Assembly: GCA_032622095.1 (NCBI GenBank)
Contig: CP136067.1
Span: 45,863,549-45,927,548 of the forward strand
DNA length: 64,000 nt
Direction: 5' to 3'
Source of the DNA: Siphonodentalium dalli
Taxonomy: Eukaryota > Mollusca > Scaphopoda > Gadilida > Siphonodentaliidae
The notes under the pieces: model-generated
Told to the model about the DNA's origin: nothing
The model's database searches: none
The model's input: only the letters and a program-made list of their open reading frames with translations
Translations under genes and position numbers: made by a program
Part shown: piece after piece, positions 1 to 10,775 of the stretch
How the letters are laid out: the number at the start of each line of letters is the position of its first letter
Position numbering within the stretch: position 1 is the first letter of the stretch

Positions 1-152
1 GGCCTAACAATATTTACCTTCATCTTGTAAGCCAGTGCATTATCTTATATATGCGAAGCTCCCTATGTGAAACTCGTATAATTATATAAGATAATGCACT
101 GACACATGGTCTTTAATGCTGCACCAGCGCAGCTCCCGGCATGAAAGGTTAA
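1..152. mobile_element. Right part of a TTAA-type MITE carrying the shared hairpin
   Basis: Positions 33-101 form a hairpin whose arms read CAGTGCATTATCTTATATA and its complement. The right end (about 131-152) is the inverse of TTAACC-TTTCATG-CCGGGAG and closes on TTAA at 149-152. The same end and hairpin recur at 41519-41801 and 46506-46599. The first bases (ggcctaacaat) are what follows an upstream hairpin in the 41.6 kb copy, so the element's left half lies outside the window. Assignment to the piggyBac-like group rests on the TTAA and the CCC-type end. No transposase is visible. Confidence 0.6.
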
Positions 153-233
153 ACTGTGTAATTACATTAGGATACCGAGATTATTACTTATAGTTATGTC
201 TCGGTGAAAAACATCAACTTGAAAATGCATAAA

Positions 234-1532
234 CACTCCTTGCACCCGGATTGTGCGTTGCGGAGACATGTGTATAGCGGCTCACCGGCGGAAAAACAGT
301 TTTCACCATCGTTCCCGGTATTTTTTTTTTCGGGGGACTATTAAAATAGCCGGTGTCAGTCCGTCCGCCGTGCGTCCAGAAATGGTTTCCGGATGATAAC
401 TTTAGTTTCGGTTATTAGATCAAAAGCAAATTTAATAGGTGAGTTTATCAGCCCTATATACAGGTCAAGTTCGAATATGGGTTTGTTCCGCTTATTTTTG
501 CGAGAGTTGTGGCCCTTTTTCGACTTGGAATCATGTCAATTTCTGGTTTCCGGATAACTTCAGTTTGTGTGATCATATCTGAACCAAATTTGGAATGTGC
601 GTTTATCATCACGAAATACAGATCAATTCGAATATGGGTACGATCCACCCATTTCTGTCTGGTTGCTTCGGATTTAGGGTCCTTGTTATCTTTTTCTGAA
701 AAGCTGATGGCCCCAATGAAGCCACTTTTTCGGGGGACACTGTGGCCGGACGGCCTTTGATTTAGACAAGTTGTTTTCGAGAAAGGTGTATTTTTTTTAT
801 GTTAACACGGATTATAGCCACAACGAATGAAGCAATCCTTGATGCAATGAATGTTACAGATTTCTTTGACAAACGTGTGTTCTTTGAAAATTCTGACGCG
901 AAAAGCGGCCTTGTCCCAAATAGTATAAAGTATAAGCGAGTTCCGCATATTCAATTCATGGAATTTTGATTATTGGCCAAGTTCGACATCCAAGCTCCCT
1001 GGCTGCTGTGCAACGTATGCGATATGTTTGGATCAAGTTTTCGAAACTTTAATTTTCGGCTGTATTTTGGGTCCGCTTATAGCGCTCTTCGAACTTGTTA
1101 TGAGATGCTCGTAGCGGATTTCTGCATAGACATGTATGTTGGCCTGATGTTTTTGCGAGGACAAGTGGGCACATTGAAATGGGATTGTGTGCCATATAGA
1201 CGAAATATACACGCATTCGGAAAAGTGTATATATACAGCATAGGTTTTCTGGATGATTATCACACACTTGCCAGATCTGTTCGATTTTTTATTTGCACAT
1301 TTGCCACATTTTCCCATAAATAGAAGAGTCTTCTATCTTCAAATTCCAAGCTAATCTGTTTTCATATAAATAAATTATCGCCCTCTCACATGGCGTTAAT
1401 GCCACCCCAACCGATTGTCTGTTTGAGTGAAATTTACATATATAACCAAGATCGATGGTGAAAGCTGTTTTCCTGTCGGTGAGCCGCTAAACACACAGCC
1501 ACCGCAACGCACAGTTCCGGGTGCAGGGAGTG
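234..1532. mobile_element. 1.3-kb terminal-inverted-repeat element, non-autonomous
   Basis: The left arm (234-311, beginning CACTCCTTGCACCCGGA) is the inverse of the right arm (1453-1532, ending TCCGGGTGCAGGGAGTG), with ~80-bp arms and a few mismatches. ATAA lies just outside each end, a possible 4-bp target duplication, although one extra A on the left leaves this uncertain. The interior holds no convincing coding sequence; its open frames are short and unrecognised. It contains the diverged repeat at 374-690. The superfamily is not recognised. Confidence 0.6.
374..690 (+). repeat. Two diverged tandem copies of a ~155-bp repeat
   Basis: Copy one (about 374-534) and copy two (about 535-690) share, in order, TTTCCGGAT-ATAACTT-AGTTT, a CAAATTT-type stretch, CAG-TCAA-TTCGAATATGGG, and a T-rich end. 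The phrases TTTCCGGATGATAACTTTAG and GAGTTGTGGCCCTTTTT resemble short tandem repeats common in marine invertebrate, notably bivalve, genomes. That resemblance is from memory and is the only phylum-level hint here. No coding function is inferred. Confidence 0.5.
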
Positions 1533-1879
1533 ATAATGGAATGAAATATCGTTCTTTATTATGTCAGCTCTTGCGATTAGCCAATCAGCGTCGATAAAAA
1601 GTGGCGGTATATGAACCCATATATTAGGTCAGTGCATATGCAACCAATATTAAGTGCTTATCCACCATCTTGTTTTTCAGAAACTCTGTCGCCTCGGGAA
1701 TATTTTTGGTGTATTTTGGCACCAAGAAGGGGATATCTGTCGGAAATCATTTTCTGCGAATTTAAAGACATAGTACCAAAAACCTGCATGTGGTATATTT
1801 GAGGAATTCTAAAGACTCATAAATTAACTATCATACTCAACAAGTTGTCCTACTTCTGGTGATTAGGCATTGACTCAAT

Positions 1880-2178
1880 GCGTCGACGTTCAACGCCCAT
1901 GGCGCGTCACTGTGACGTCACATAATTTAATGACCATATGCGACACAGTTAACTTACCATATAAAATAAATTATAGCGACGATTAATAAATAGATATGCA
2001 TGCTGGAGATTGTCTACTGAAATAATAAATACGTTACGGGACGCTTAGTGATCGGATATGGTGTCATGTATGTGAAGCTCAGCGAGATCAGTATTAGGCT
2101 CGGCCTACAGCCTCGCCTAATATTGATCTCACTTCGCCTCACATGACACCATATCCGACCACTAAAGCGTCCCGTAAC
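1880..2178 (+). repeat. Palindrome H2 (2033-2178) with upstream TGACGTCA head
   Basis: A 146-bp quasi-palindrome runs from GTTACGGGACGCTT (2033) to its complement ending GTAAC (2178). The arms mismatch mainly at CTCAG (2078), CTCGG (2099), CTCGC (2112) and CTCAC (2138), all reading CTC on the + strand. A GC-rich stretch about 120 bp upstream holds TGACGTCA (1913-1920). The element shares architecture with the palindromes at 4534, 8450, 32767, 43371 and 57410, and its outer flanks with the one at 7650. It is likely a short non-autonomous mobile element. Confidence 0.55.
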
Positions 2179-2191
2179 TTATAATATATTA

Positions 2192-2717
2192 GGGAACTTA
2201 ACTGTGACGTTGATGCGACGTCGCGCGGTCTCGTGACTATATTCCTACACTCAACGTTAACTTTCGCCTCAATCTATTTAATTATATTTGAGGAAACCAT
2301 GACAAAATACTACATAAATGAAGTGGATGGTTGTATTTGTATACTGAATGAGAACCGCCATATACTTCATATGTATACAATCTACACTGTTATAAATTAC
2401 TGTCGGTTCGACGGTTTCGGGCGGTCAAAATCGACGGTCCCATACCGTTTCATCAGTTTGACGGTGTTTTACCGTTATTTTATGTGCCCATGGAAATTGT
2501 CTAAATTAAATATTTTCGTGATTCAAAGTCATGCCGTCAAAATTCAATAGTATATTTATCGGCGACCATATTATATACGGCAATGACTCCATACAGTATA
2601 ACTGAATCTTACTCTGCTGATATTTAATATGTATATAATATCGGCATTCATTCTGTGTTAATCGGGTCGGTACGTAAATTGATGAGTACGTTATTCTCAT
2701 TCCGGAGTTAAGTTCCC
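2192..2717. mobile_element. Candidate 526-bp MITE with 12-bp inverted ends
   Basis: GGGAACTTAACT at 2192 is inverted as AGTTAAGTTCCC ending at 2717. Inside, around 2400-2475, the pentamer ACGGT and its complement recur many times, as they do at 4970-5165. Only the 12-bp ends support an element boundary. No clear target duplication was found, so the call is tentative. Confidence 0.3.
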
Positions 2718-3242
2718 GCTTTAGCAATCAGATCATTTTTTCGCCATTTTTATTTGGCGTTGCATATTAATCGCAAACTTTTGTTTTTTGGCAAACTGTT
2801 ACCTTTTCCCTTGTAGACAGTTGTTAAGACGGTCTGATTTCGGTTCCTTTGATAACCGGACAAGTTTCAATTCTGCGAAAACGGGCTTAATCATTGACAA
2901 TTTCCACTAAATTAGAGAGAAGAGATTCATGCCAATCGATTCATGGCACGATCCAGGGTCTGACTTCATTCGACTCAGTGATGATGTTGAAATTGACAGT
3001 GTTGTGGCACATTTACTGACACAGGAGGATACAGGTACAATTAACACGAGCTTCAACGTGAACCAATAGTGAAAATAATACAACAACATGATACCAGTAT
3101 ACAGATTGATGCATCATGCTTTAAAATTTCATGGAAAATGTGCGACCACAGGAGAACGTTGTCGCCAAGTCATTGCGCACAGTTATTATGGGATCTGCTG
3201 TTGTCTTGACGGTTCCAATCCCAACTAGCTGTTATTGATATA

Positions 3243-3748
3243 CAGTACCAGTCAAAAGAAGTGGTATATTAAGCGCGCTATTTTCGCGCCCAATATCGCA
3301 ATAATATTGTAAGTGGAAACGCTTATAAGCATGTCGCTTGTGATATTATTGCAATATTTTGCGCTTAATATCTCAATATTTTGCGCTTGATATTGCGACA
3401 TCTTGCGCTCAAAATTGTGACATTTAAATCAAATTATTGCTTCTTCTATTTTGTTTATTGTATAAATAGAGACATTGTTTTAGATATGTATAGAATTATA
3501 GTTTTAAATGCTATATGTACACTATATTTACACTATATGCACATTATTTATCTAATATAAATATAACACTATCGGATCTGTATGAAATTTAGCGCGCTTA
3601 GTATCGCAATATTTTGCGTTCAATATTGCAATAATAAGCGCGACAGATTTTTGGTAGTGTGCTATAATCACGCCTTTTTCCAAATTAAGCACGCTCACTG
3701 TCGCAATAAAGGTGCGCCTAAAAATAACACTTCTTCTGACTGGTACTG
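3243..3748. mobile_element. 506-bp Tc1/mariner-like MITE
   Basis: The ends are inverted copies: CAGTACCAGTCAAAAGAAGT at 3243 and its near-complement ending CTGACTGGTACTG at 3748. The left flank is TA and the right flank is CA, consistent with a TA target duplication carrying one mutation. CAGT ends with a TA target are typical of the Tc1/mariner superfamily. The interior repeats a ~24-bp phrase built on AATATTTTGCGCTTAATAT on both strands (about 3280-3420 and 3590-3715). No transposase is present. Confidence 0.6.
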
Positions 3749-4237
3749 CATTGTCATGATGTACGGATTCACCTGTTAAAACAAAAACTGTGTTTACAAG
3801 TGACTGGACAATTTCACGCCTTACATGTTACCAAAAAGTATGCCATTAAGATATTTTACTTTTACATGTACATACATTTGAGTTTTAACTGTGAAACATG
3901 TAGCTTTGTTCTTTTTATGGTTTAAAAGGGCATGCCGATTCATGTTTTAGAATGGTCGAAATAGTGATGGGTTGGCTTATCAGCTATTACTAGTATCGTT
4001 TTTTATTTACAGCCATATTTATACAGTAGTTAGTGAAAGGCGAACACATTATGCGTGCGCAGCCTTTTCCGGCTTAAATTCTACGAGGCAGATAACAACC
4101 TTTATCTACCATTTCCTACGAAATTGTCTGATACAATTGGCGATAACGAATTGGCGATAAAAGCATCCGTATCGTTACTGCAGTTGCGATACAAGGCGCT
4201 CGTGACGTCGTTGACTGGTTCAAAATCATGAATGAAC

Positions 4238-4703
4238 TGACGTCACATCAATCGCGTGAAAAATCAAAACGACATTCCAACGTATATTCTTGCGTACTAT
4301 AAACAAATAGTTCCAGGTTTTAACATTATTTGATTGCCTACCAGGCTACCATCATGGGTGTTATGGTGAGAATTTGGCAAAGCGAGCTAATCGCGTGACA
4401 CAGATACCTTTGCAGGTTGGGAGAATTTACTCAAGAAAGCTAATCGTCGGACACAAATTCAACAGTTTTGGCATTTAAAAAACTCCTAAAATGTAATTTG
4501 TGCGGTGGATTCTGTCACACCAATGGTAGATAAATGTGTTATATACACAATGTGTTTGTAACGATTCATGTATCGCGACTCGGCTAGTTTTCGTGGCCAT
4601 ATAGCGACTCGGCGACCAAGGTCGCCTCGTCGCTATATGGCCACGAAAACTTGCCTCGTCGCGATACATGAATCGATACAAACACATTGTGTATATAACA
4701 CAT
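4238..4703 (+). repeat. Palindrome H3 (4534-4703) with CTCG punctuation
   Basis: Arms of ~80 bp run from ATGTGTTATATACACAATGT (4534) to its complement (4703). CTCGG at 4579 and 4608 and CTCGT at 4626 and 4655 interrupt the pairing; the spacing is 29, 18 and 29 bp and symmetric about the axis. TGACGTCA occurs upstream at 4238-4245, and a related GTGACGTCG near 4202. The arm sequence is unrelated to that of the other palindromes. Confidence 0.55.
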
Positions 4704-4949
4704 ATTGATCCTCTGAAAACTGCAAAGTTTCATAAGTATTGTCTATCACTTTATGCATTGAGGATTTACATTTCATCAAAACTATGATCGTAACATAAGA
4801 ACTAAGATGTATTTTTCAGTTACGAATAATACTAGTTTCGACCATTCAAAAACATATGAATCGTAATGCCTACTGGGAAATCATATTGTCACCATGGGAA
4901 CCTGGCTAATTCTATGGTAAATTAGCAAATTAAGAGCAAAATATTGGTG

Positions 4950-5165
4950 TTGACCCATGAAAAATACCATTAGTTACGGTCTTGATATTAATTAAACGGT
5001 GCTGAACCGTAATAAATACAACGGTCTGACAGTTACTGGTTACGGTCTGCCAGTTACTTAAACGGTTTTATACCGTGGAACATGCTACGGCCTGACCGTA
5101 TGTTTAACGGTCAAATGTTGGCAGCGATGTTGCGCGGTCTCAGACCGTTAAAACGACGGTATTTG
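4950..5165 (+). repeat. ACGGT-rich low-complexity tract
   Basis: The pentamer ACGGT or its complement ACCGT occurs more than ten times, including TTACGGTCT, AAACGGTTTTA and GACCGTTAAAACGACGGT. Similar spacing is seen near 2400-2475. There is no open reading frame. It looks like a decayed satellite or MITE interior. Confidence 0.35.
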
Positions 5166-5593
5166 TTCTAACAGTGTATGCACCCGCACCGTAACGATAT
5201 CAAGAGTGGTTGGCAATAAAAACTCACAATCGAACCGCGTGAAACTATGAACAATTTAAACAAACGTTTTACTTTAGAAATTCGTCGGCGCATGCTTGGT
5301 CTGGTAGCTGATATCTCAATTGACATATATATATATATATGCTGATTAAGTGGTGCTGCTAATATTATATGATGCTGGTGGGTTCTGATGAATTGCTATG
5401 ATGAATTGCTGGCGATACTGTTAATAAAAATTCCCGTTTTTTGAAGATGTCAGTTTTGCGGTGTCCCATGCACCGCCTAACACTGTTGCACCACATATCA
5501 AACGCATGCTTAATTCCATTGTTTCAAATGCTATATATCTCAACACAGGATGCATTCTAGTCTTTGGTTACAATTTGAATGTAATTCATGACA

Positions 5594-6004
5594 TCATCCA
5601 GCATTCATATAGGCCATATACACAATAAGCGTCGTTGTGTTTACGAACGATATGTAATGGCATATAAGCACGTTATACATATTCTGGCTATATGTGTTGA
5701 CACCCACGCAAGAGGACGAGGCTGTAAATTGTACGCCCAGGCATAGATGAATAAATGGTTTGACACTGGCGATAGCAAAGACGAACGAAATTGATGCCGA
5801 AGGGGTCACTTTCTCAAAAACAAAAGTGCTGAAGGGTATATACACAGGTCTTGAACATTTTCTGAATGGTACACATGGTTTTAAATCTCGTTCTAAATGG
5901 CGTTTGGTTTTCGCATCTGCCACGATTCCTGTTAAGAGGATAATAATGTACATCACGGTGACGTATACTCTAAAGCGAGAAAATACTTCCATGCAAATGA
6001 CCAA
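5594..6004 (-). CDS. Hypothetical ORF with signal-peptide-like N-terminus (doubtful)
   Basis: This is a 136-residue open frame. After the alternative Met at residue 5 comes a basic stretch and a hydrophobic core (VTVMYIIILLTGIVADA), which looks like a signal peptide with a possible cleavage after VADA. Basic residues and cysteines follow (KTKRHLERDLKPCVPFRKC). The second half is hydrophobic and unremarkable, as if reading through an intron. The start lies at the edge of the inverted-repeat element at 5987-7883, which argues against a conserved gene. No family is recognised. It could be a chance frame or the first exon of a small secreted protein. Confidence 0.15.
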   Translation of the reverse strand: MVICMEVFSRFRVYVTVMYIIILLTGIVADAKTKRHLERDLKPCVPFRKCSRPVYIPFSTFVFEKVTPSASISFVFAIASVKPFIHLCLGVQFTASSSCVGVNTYSQNMYNVLICHYISFVNTTTLIVYMAYMNAG

Positions 6005-6733
6005 ACTACATGCAGGGTTTACTTCCCTTGGTGACTTAATACCGCTGCAACCGGCGACATTTCACCCACATTTGGTGGACTTCCGCGAAAATAAGATATA
6101 TACTAAGCGAACATAGCAGAATGCTGCCCTTGTTAAGCACACAAAATATCTATAAAAAATTGTATAAATTTTGAACCTTAAGTTTGAAAAGTCCCACTAA
6201 AACCGAAGAACTATATTTCGAAACGGTGTGATTCGGTTCTCCGATTATTTTATCAGCACAAAAGTCAAAACGCACATGGACGACAATGTCACGACAACAC
6301 GCATGGCAAGTCAGACACAAGAGTTCTGATTTGCTCCAATTTTGATGAGTTGCTTGCGAAAATCGTCAATAAAACTACCGCTCTGATCCTCCATTCTGTC
6401 ATTAAGTTTTTAGTGCGGGAATCGTTCTCAAAGCACATAGGAAATTTGACTTTGGAGCGATCGGTTTTCGCCATTTTGTTCGGAAAACCCCGCGCTAAAT
6501 ATAGAAACGGAAACTAGTACCCAGCCGGTGACAGAGTCAGAAAGGAAGTATGACTGGTGCGCTCTGGTAGAGATTGGCAAATGACAGCCATCTCTAGTCC
6601 CTACACCAATCATACTTCCTTTCTGACTCTGTTACCGACTGGGTACTAGTCTGTGGTTTTCTATATTTAGCGCGGGTTTTTCGAGCCATAATGGCGAAAC
6701 CGCGGTCGACCAAAGTCAAATTTCCTATGTGCT

Positions 6734-7073
6734 TTAACCCTTTACCCAACAAACCGGCCAAAACCGGCCAAATAAAGCTTCAACAGCCTAAAATATCTTC
6801 GGTCTGTCTCAATAGAACCATACAAATATGGATATCATTGGAATCGGCTCCTTGACCACATTGTGATAGTTACAGTTATGCCCTGTGCCAATGCATTCTC
6901 TTATATATCAGAGAATGCATTGGCCTAAAAAATATCTTTTTTTAACACTTTTTACCATTTTTTCTTACATTCTTTAACAATTTTATAATTTGTAATGTGT
7001 TAAGCCAATGCATTCTCTTATATATGCGAGGCGACCTATGGTCACAGGGCCCTTCTGTTGGGTAAAGGGTTAA
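6734..7073. mobile_element. piggyBac-like MITE, subfamily A, copy 1
   Basis: The ends are TTAACCCTTTACCCAACA and its exact complement, with TTAA at 6734-6737 and 7070-7073. It carries one centre-deleted hairpin (6888-6923) and one half hairpin (7004-7049), so it is a degraded member. The other full copies are at 19065, 26517 and 39028. A TTAA target with a CCC-starting inverted end is characteristic of piggyBac elements. The element interrupts the right arm of the palindrome at 5987-7883 and is therefore younger. Confidence 0.8.
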
Positions 7074-7391
7074 GGACAATTACCGCACTAAAAACGTATT
7101 GACAGAATGGAGAATTAGAGCGGTAGTTTTGTTGAAATGTTCGCACACTTAGTAATATGGCAGTAAATTAGAACTATTGTGTTTGACTTGCCATGAATGT
7201 TGTCGTCCATATGCGTTTTGACTTTTGTGCTGATAAAATAATCGGAGAACCAAATCACACCGTTTCGCAATATAATTCTTTGGTTCTCGATGGACTTTCC
7301 TAACTTAAGGTACGAAATTACACAAATGTTGTTCGATATTTTTTTTTGCTTAATAAGGCACATGCTGCTCTGTTCGCTTAGTATATATATA

Positions 7392-7760
7392 TATGTTTCG
7401 CCTCCAGTAAGGAACCGCGTCGTTGATTGGTCAGAGAGCCGCGCAACATATCTCGAGCCGTCAACATAAGGGAATCAAGACAACCGTTTCATCGTCTCTC
7501 GCTGGCCTGCTTTTTTCATGACGTCATTTACGTTGAACAACTTTATGGCGAGAGCGATAGGAGATTTTTACATTTTCTGGTGATCATTCTTCGGAATAAA
7601 TTTTAAATTTCCAAGAATGACCATGCAGGGGTGTCGGCAGAACATATACGTTACTGTGGTGGGTTGATGGTAACATGGTGTGATATTGACGGCTTGGAGC
7701 GTATGTTCAACCGTCATTGCATGTCACACCATGTTACCGTCAATCCACCACAATAACTTA
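7392..7760 (+). mobile_element. Insert carrying palindrome H5 (7650-7757) and TGACGTCA
   Basis: The segment is absent from the opposite arm of the surrounding palindrome, so it is an insertion. It holds TGACGTCA at 7519-7526 and a 108-bp hairpin at 7650-7757. The hairpin's flanks, ATACGTTAC on the left and TAACTTATAATAT on the right, match those of the hairpin at 2033-2178, although the arm sequences do not. CTCG punctuation is absent in this copy. Confidence 0.55.
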
Positions 7761-8449
7761 TAATATTTAGATCGCGGAAGTCCACCAAATGTGGGCAAAA
7801 TGTCGCCAGTAGCAGCGGTGTTGACGAATCGTCAAGAAGGTAAACCCTGCATGGAGTTTGGCAAATGACATCCATCTCTAGTCCCTCCACGTCGACATGC
7901 ACACTGTTTCCTTACGCATTCCTTGTCGGAAAGATTCAAACAACTGATGTGCTTCTGTTCCGCGATTCTCCTTTCCGAAGTCTGCACTAAACCAGCATGA
8001 AGCACATGTATGTATACTTTTTTTTTGCATACAACAAGAACATGATAACGTACAATACTATTTACTTTGATTTGCTTTACTTCAAGTCATATACAAAACG
8101 CATGAGAATCTTCCACTTATATAAGTTAACTGTTAAATGAGCATACCACATACCCGAATTTATCATGAAAACAAATTAGCCCCCCCCCCCACCACCCACA
8201 CAATCCCTTCTTTATATTTATGATTGATATTTCTGATTGATATTATCATGTTAACATACGGATAATGTGTCACTATACTTTATGAATGCATGATTATATG
8301 TTTTTATAAAGTTATTAAAACAAATTGAAGCACATGTACTCGGAAATCATCCACCGAGTGATCTGTGATCATATAAGTATTGTATAATAGAGATAACTGG
8401 TATCATGTTTATAAATTGATGATACACGTACGTAATCATGTCATATATA

Positions 8450-8552
8450 GAGGATCTCCAACGAGTTTGATAAATTTAATTCACCAATCGCAGACGAGTT
8501 GTGAATCAAATTTATGAAAATTTAACAAACGAGTTTCATAAAATTTTGTATC
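8450..8552 (-). repeat. Palindrome H6, minus-oriented, CTCGT-punctuated
   Basis: The core hairpin (8467-8518) pairs TTGATAAATTTAATTCAC with its near-complement. ACTCGT on the minus strand recurs with spacing of 33 and 35 bp (complements starting at 8462, 8495 and 8530). On the minus strand the element ends GAGATCCTC, as does the palindrome ending near 57548 and the remnant near 54850. It is AT-rich and non-coding. Confidence 0.45.
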
Positions 8553-9115
8553 CCACATACCGATTTGAAGATCTTGTATATCACATGAAAAACATCTAGA
8601 GCTTATGGGTTTTTAACAAATCAAAATCCTTAAAAGAAGCTGCAAAATGCATACATTTACAGCGTTGGCTGAGACGCTTCACAACCGTATACGACAGTGT
8701 TGCGCGTTCGGAGTGGCGACGGAAAATATAGTCCCCCAATTTTTCTCTTTGTTTTTGTGTTTAATTTCATTAGTGAAACGAAGTCGGACAAATATTTCAC
8801 TTTAATGAACAAAGCTATCATTTTGAATTGTTTGGTGTTGGCGTCATGCGCGGCTTTTCGAAATAGTAATAATCCCACTGAATCAATGTAAAGACGCGCT
8901 GTCATTCTGTTGGCGCGATGCCAAGTGATATCCGGGAAGCAGGCGCATATGCATAACTATTTAGAGATAAAGAAATACGCTGTTTTAATGATAAAATGAT
9001 ATTTCATGTGATATATTATTTATATCATCTCTGTAATTACATTTGATGACCATAGTTATTATTAATTCGACGATTATAACATCCAAGTGCAGGCTATGAG
9101 GCTATTGGAATTTCA

Positions 9116-10775
9116 AAATATATGATACTAGCAGGTTAGCCCGCCACCGGCGGCTTGTCCGAAACATGACATTTTTTAATATTTTTTTTAAATTTTTAGC
9201 TCCACGCGTTTCAATAAGAACAAATTGTACCCGGTAGCTCCACCAGTTTCCGAGATCTGGTCTGCGCATGCGCGAAGCTGGCGTCGCACGGGCTCGGCGA
9301 CCCGATACAATTTGTACCCGGCGCAAGATACATTCACATAGCAAATTTCAAGTCGATAGCTCCACCCGTTTCCGATATCTCGTCTGCGCATGCGCTGCAC
9401 GGGCGTCGCACGGGCTCGCCAATACGACAACGACCACCGCCTGGTCAAACTACACACACGTACCAAGTTACGTCCCGATCGGTCGAGAATCGTAGATTTG
9501 TATGAAGTACAACACACACACAAACATAAATATATAAGAGAGATATGTAAATTAGATAGATTGTATTAAAATATATAGGAGAGATATGTAAATGATCTAC
9601 ACACCATTACTGGTGTTTGTCAAAGTTTAGTGGGGTATATCAATACTCATTCACGATCATATCATTGAGGTCCGGAGGGTGTGGGCTATCTCTCGAATAC
9701 AAGGAGTTCTCAAAATATATAGAAGAGAAGACTAGCAGGTTAGCCCGCCACCGGCGGCTTGTCCGAAACATGACATTTTTTTATATATATTTTTTTTAAT
9801 TTTTAGCTCCACGCGTTTCAATAAGAAAAATTTGTACCCGGTAGCTCCACCCGTTTCCGAGATCTGGTCTGCGCATGCGCGAAGCTGGCGTCGCACGTAC
9901 TCGGCGACCCGATAAAATTTGTACCCGGCGCAAGATACATTCACATAGCAAATTTCAGGTCGATAGCTCCACCCGTTTCCGAGATCTGCCTTTCTGCATA
10001 ATATTTCGAGCAATAACATTGCATTGAAATGTCAGACTCCCATCGTGAACCTCAACACGAAGTAAACACGTGTTTCGAGCGATAACATTGCATTGAAATG
10101 ACTCCCATCGTGAACCTCAAGACGACGTAAAACACGTGTTGCGTTCTAGGAAATGCACTCAATGCAGATGCTAATAACGTTGACTTCGTATATATATATA
10201 TAATGACGTTATTAACCCCGGCCGTGCCGTTTGAGCTGATTTTTATGACTGGGAGTGGAGTACGGGTGCTCTGAGCTTCTGGAAAACGCGTGGACGACAT
10301 CGTACGTGGTATTTTACCTTTAGATAGGAAGTTTGAGCTCAATCTGTCCAGCCGTTACCGTCCTAATGTACTATTTCGAGCGATAACAATTGTCAGACTC
10401 CCATCGTGAACCTCAACACGAAGTAAACACGTGTTTCGAGCGATAACATTGCATTGAAGTCAGACTCCCATCGTGGACCCCCAAGACGACGTAAACACGT
10501 GTTTGTTCCGGTATAACTTTGGAGACTCTGACTTCATATATATATATAATGACGTTATTAACCCCGGCCGTGCCGTTTGAGCTGATTTCGATGACTGGGA
10601 GTGGATAAAGGGTGCTCAGAGCTTCTCGAAAACACGATTACGGCGGTGTCGGTGGGATTTTACACTTACATACAAAATTTGATCTCAATCTGTACACGCG
10701 TTTTGGATTCTATGAAGTACACACACACACACACACATACACACATATATACGAAGTCTCAAAATATATAGTATA
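9116..10775. repeat. Degenerate leading part of the tandem array
   Basis: Truncated relatives of the units that follow are present. The block beginning ACTAGCAGGTTAGCCCGCCA occurs near 9127 and 9731, each followed by two or fewer 122-bp sub-repeats. Two relatives of the unit's second half lie at about 10050-10370 and 10371-10700 (CGAGCGATAACA, GACGTTATTAACCCCGGCC, AGTTTGAGCTCAATCTGT). Divergence here is much greater than among the three units downstream. Short frames on both strands are by-products of the repeat. Confidence 0.7.

Larger units (their letters stand above)
5987..7883. mobile_element. Large fold-back palindrome (~570-bp arms) with two insertions
   Basis: The left arm (5987-6560) matches, in inverse, 6600-6733 plus 7074-7391 plus 7761-7883. 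The axis is near 6580, inside a tight hairpin at 6512-6648. The right arm is interrupted by a 340-bp TTAA MITE (6734-7073) and by a ~370-bp palindromic insert (7392-7760). Removing both leaves arms of nearly equal length. Arm identity is high near the axis and lower outward. The outer ends carry GCAGGGTTTAC and its inverse. No transposase is seen. It is a fold-back transposon or a very long MITE. Confidence 0.65.

Noticed and set aside
2425-2475. Hammerhead-ribozyme-like CTGATGA with a short stem on the minus strand
   Set aside because: The stem is followed by GATT where GAAA is required, and the flanking helices do not pair. Chance within the ACGGT-rich repeat.
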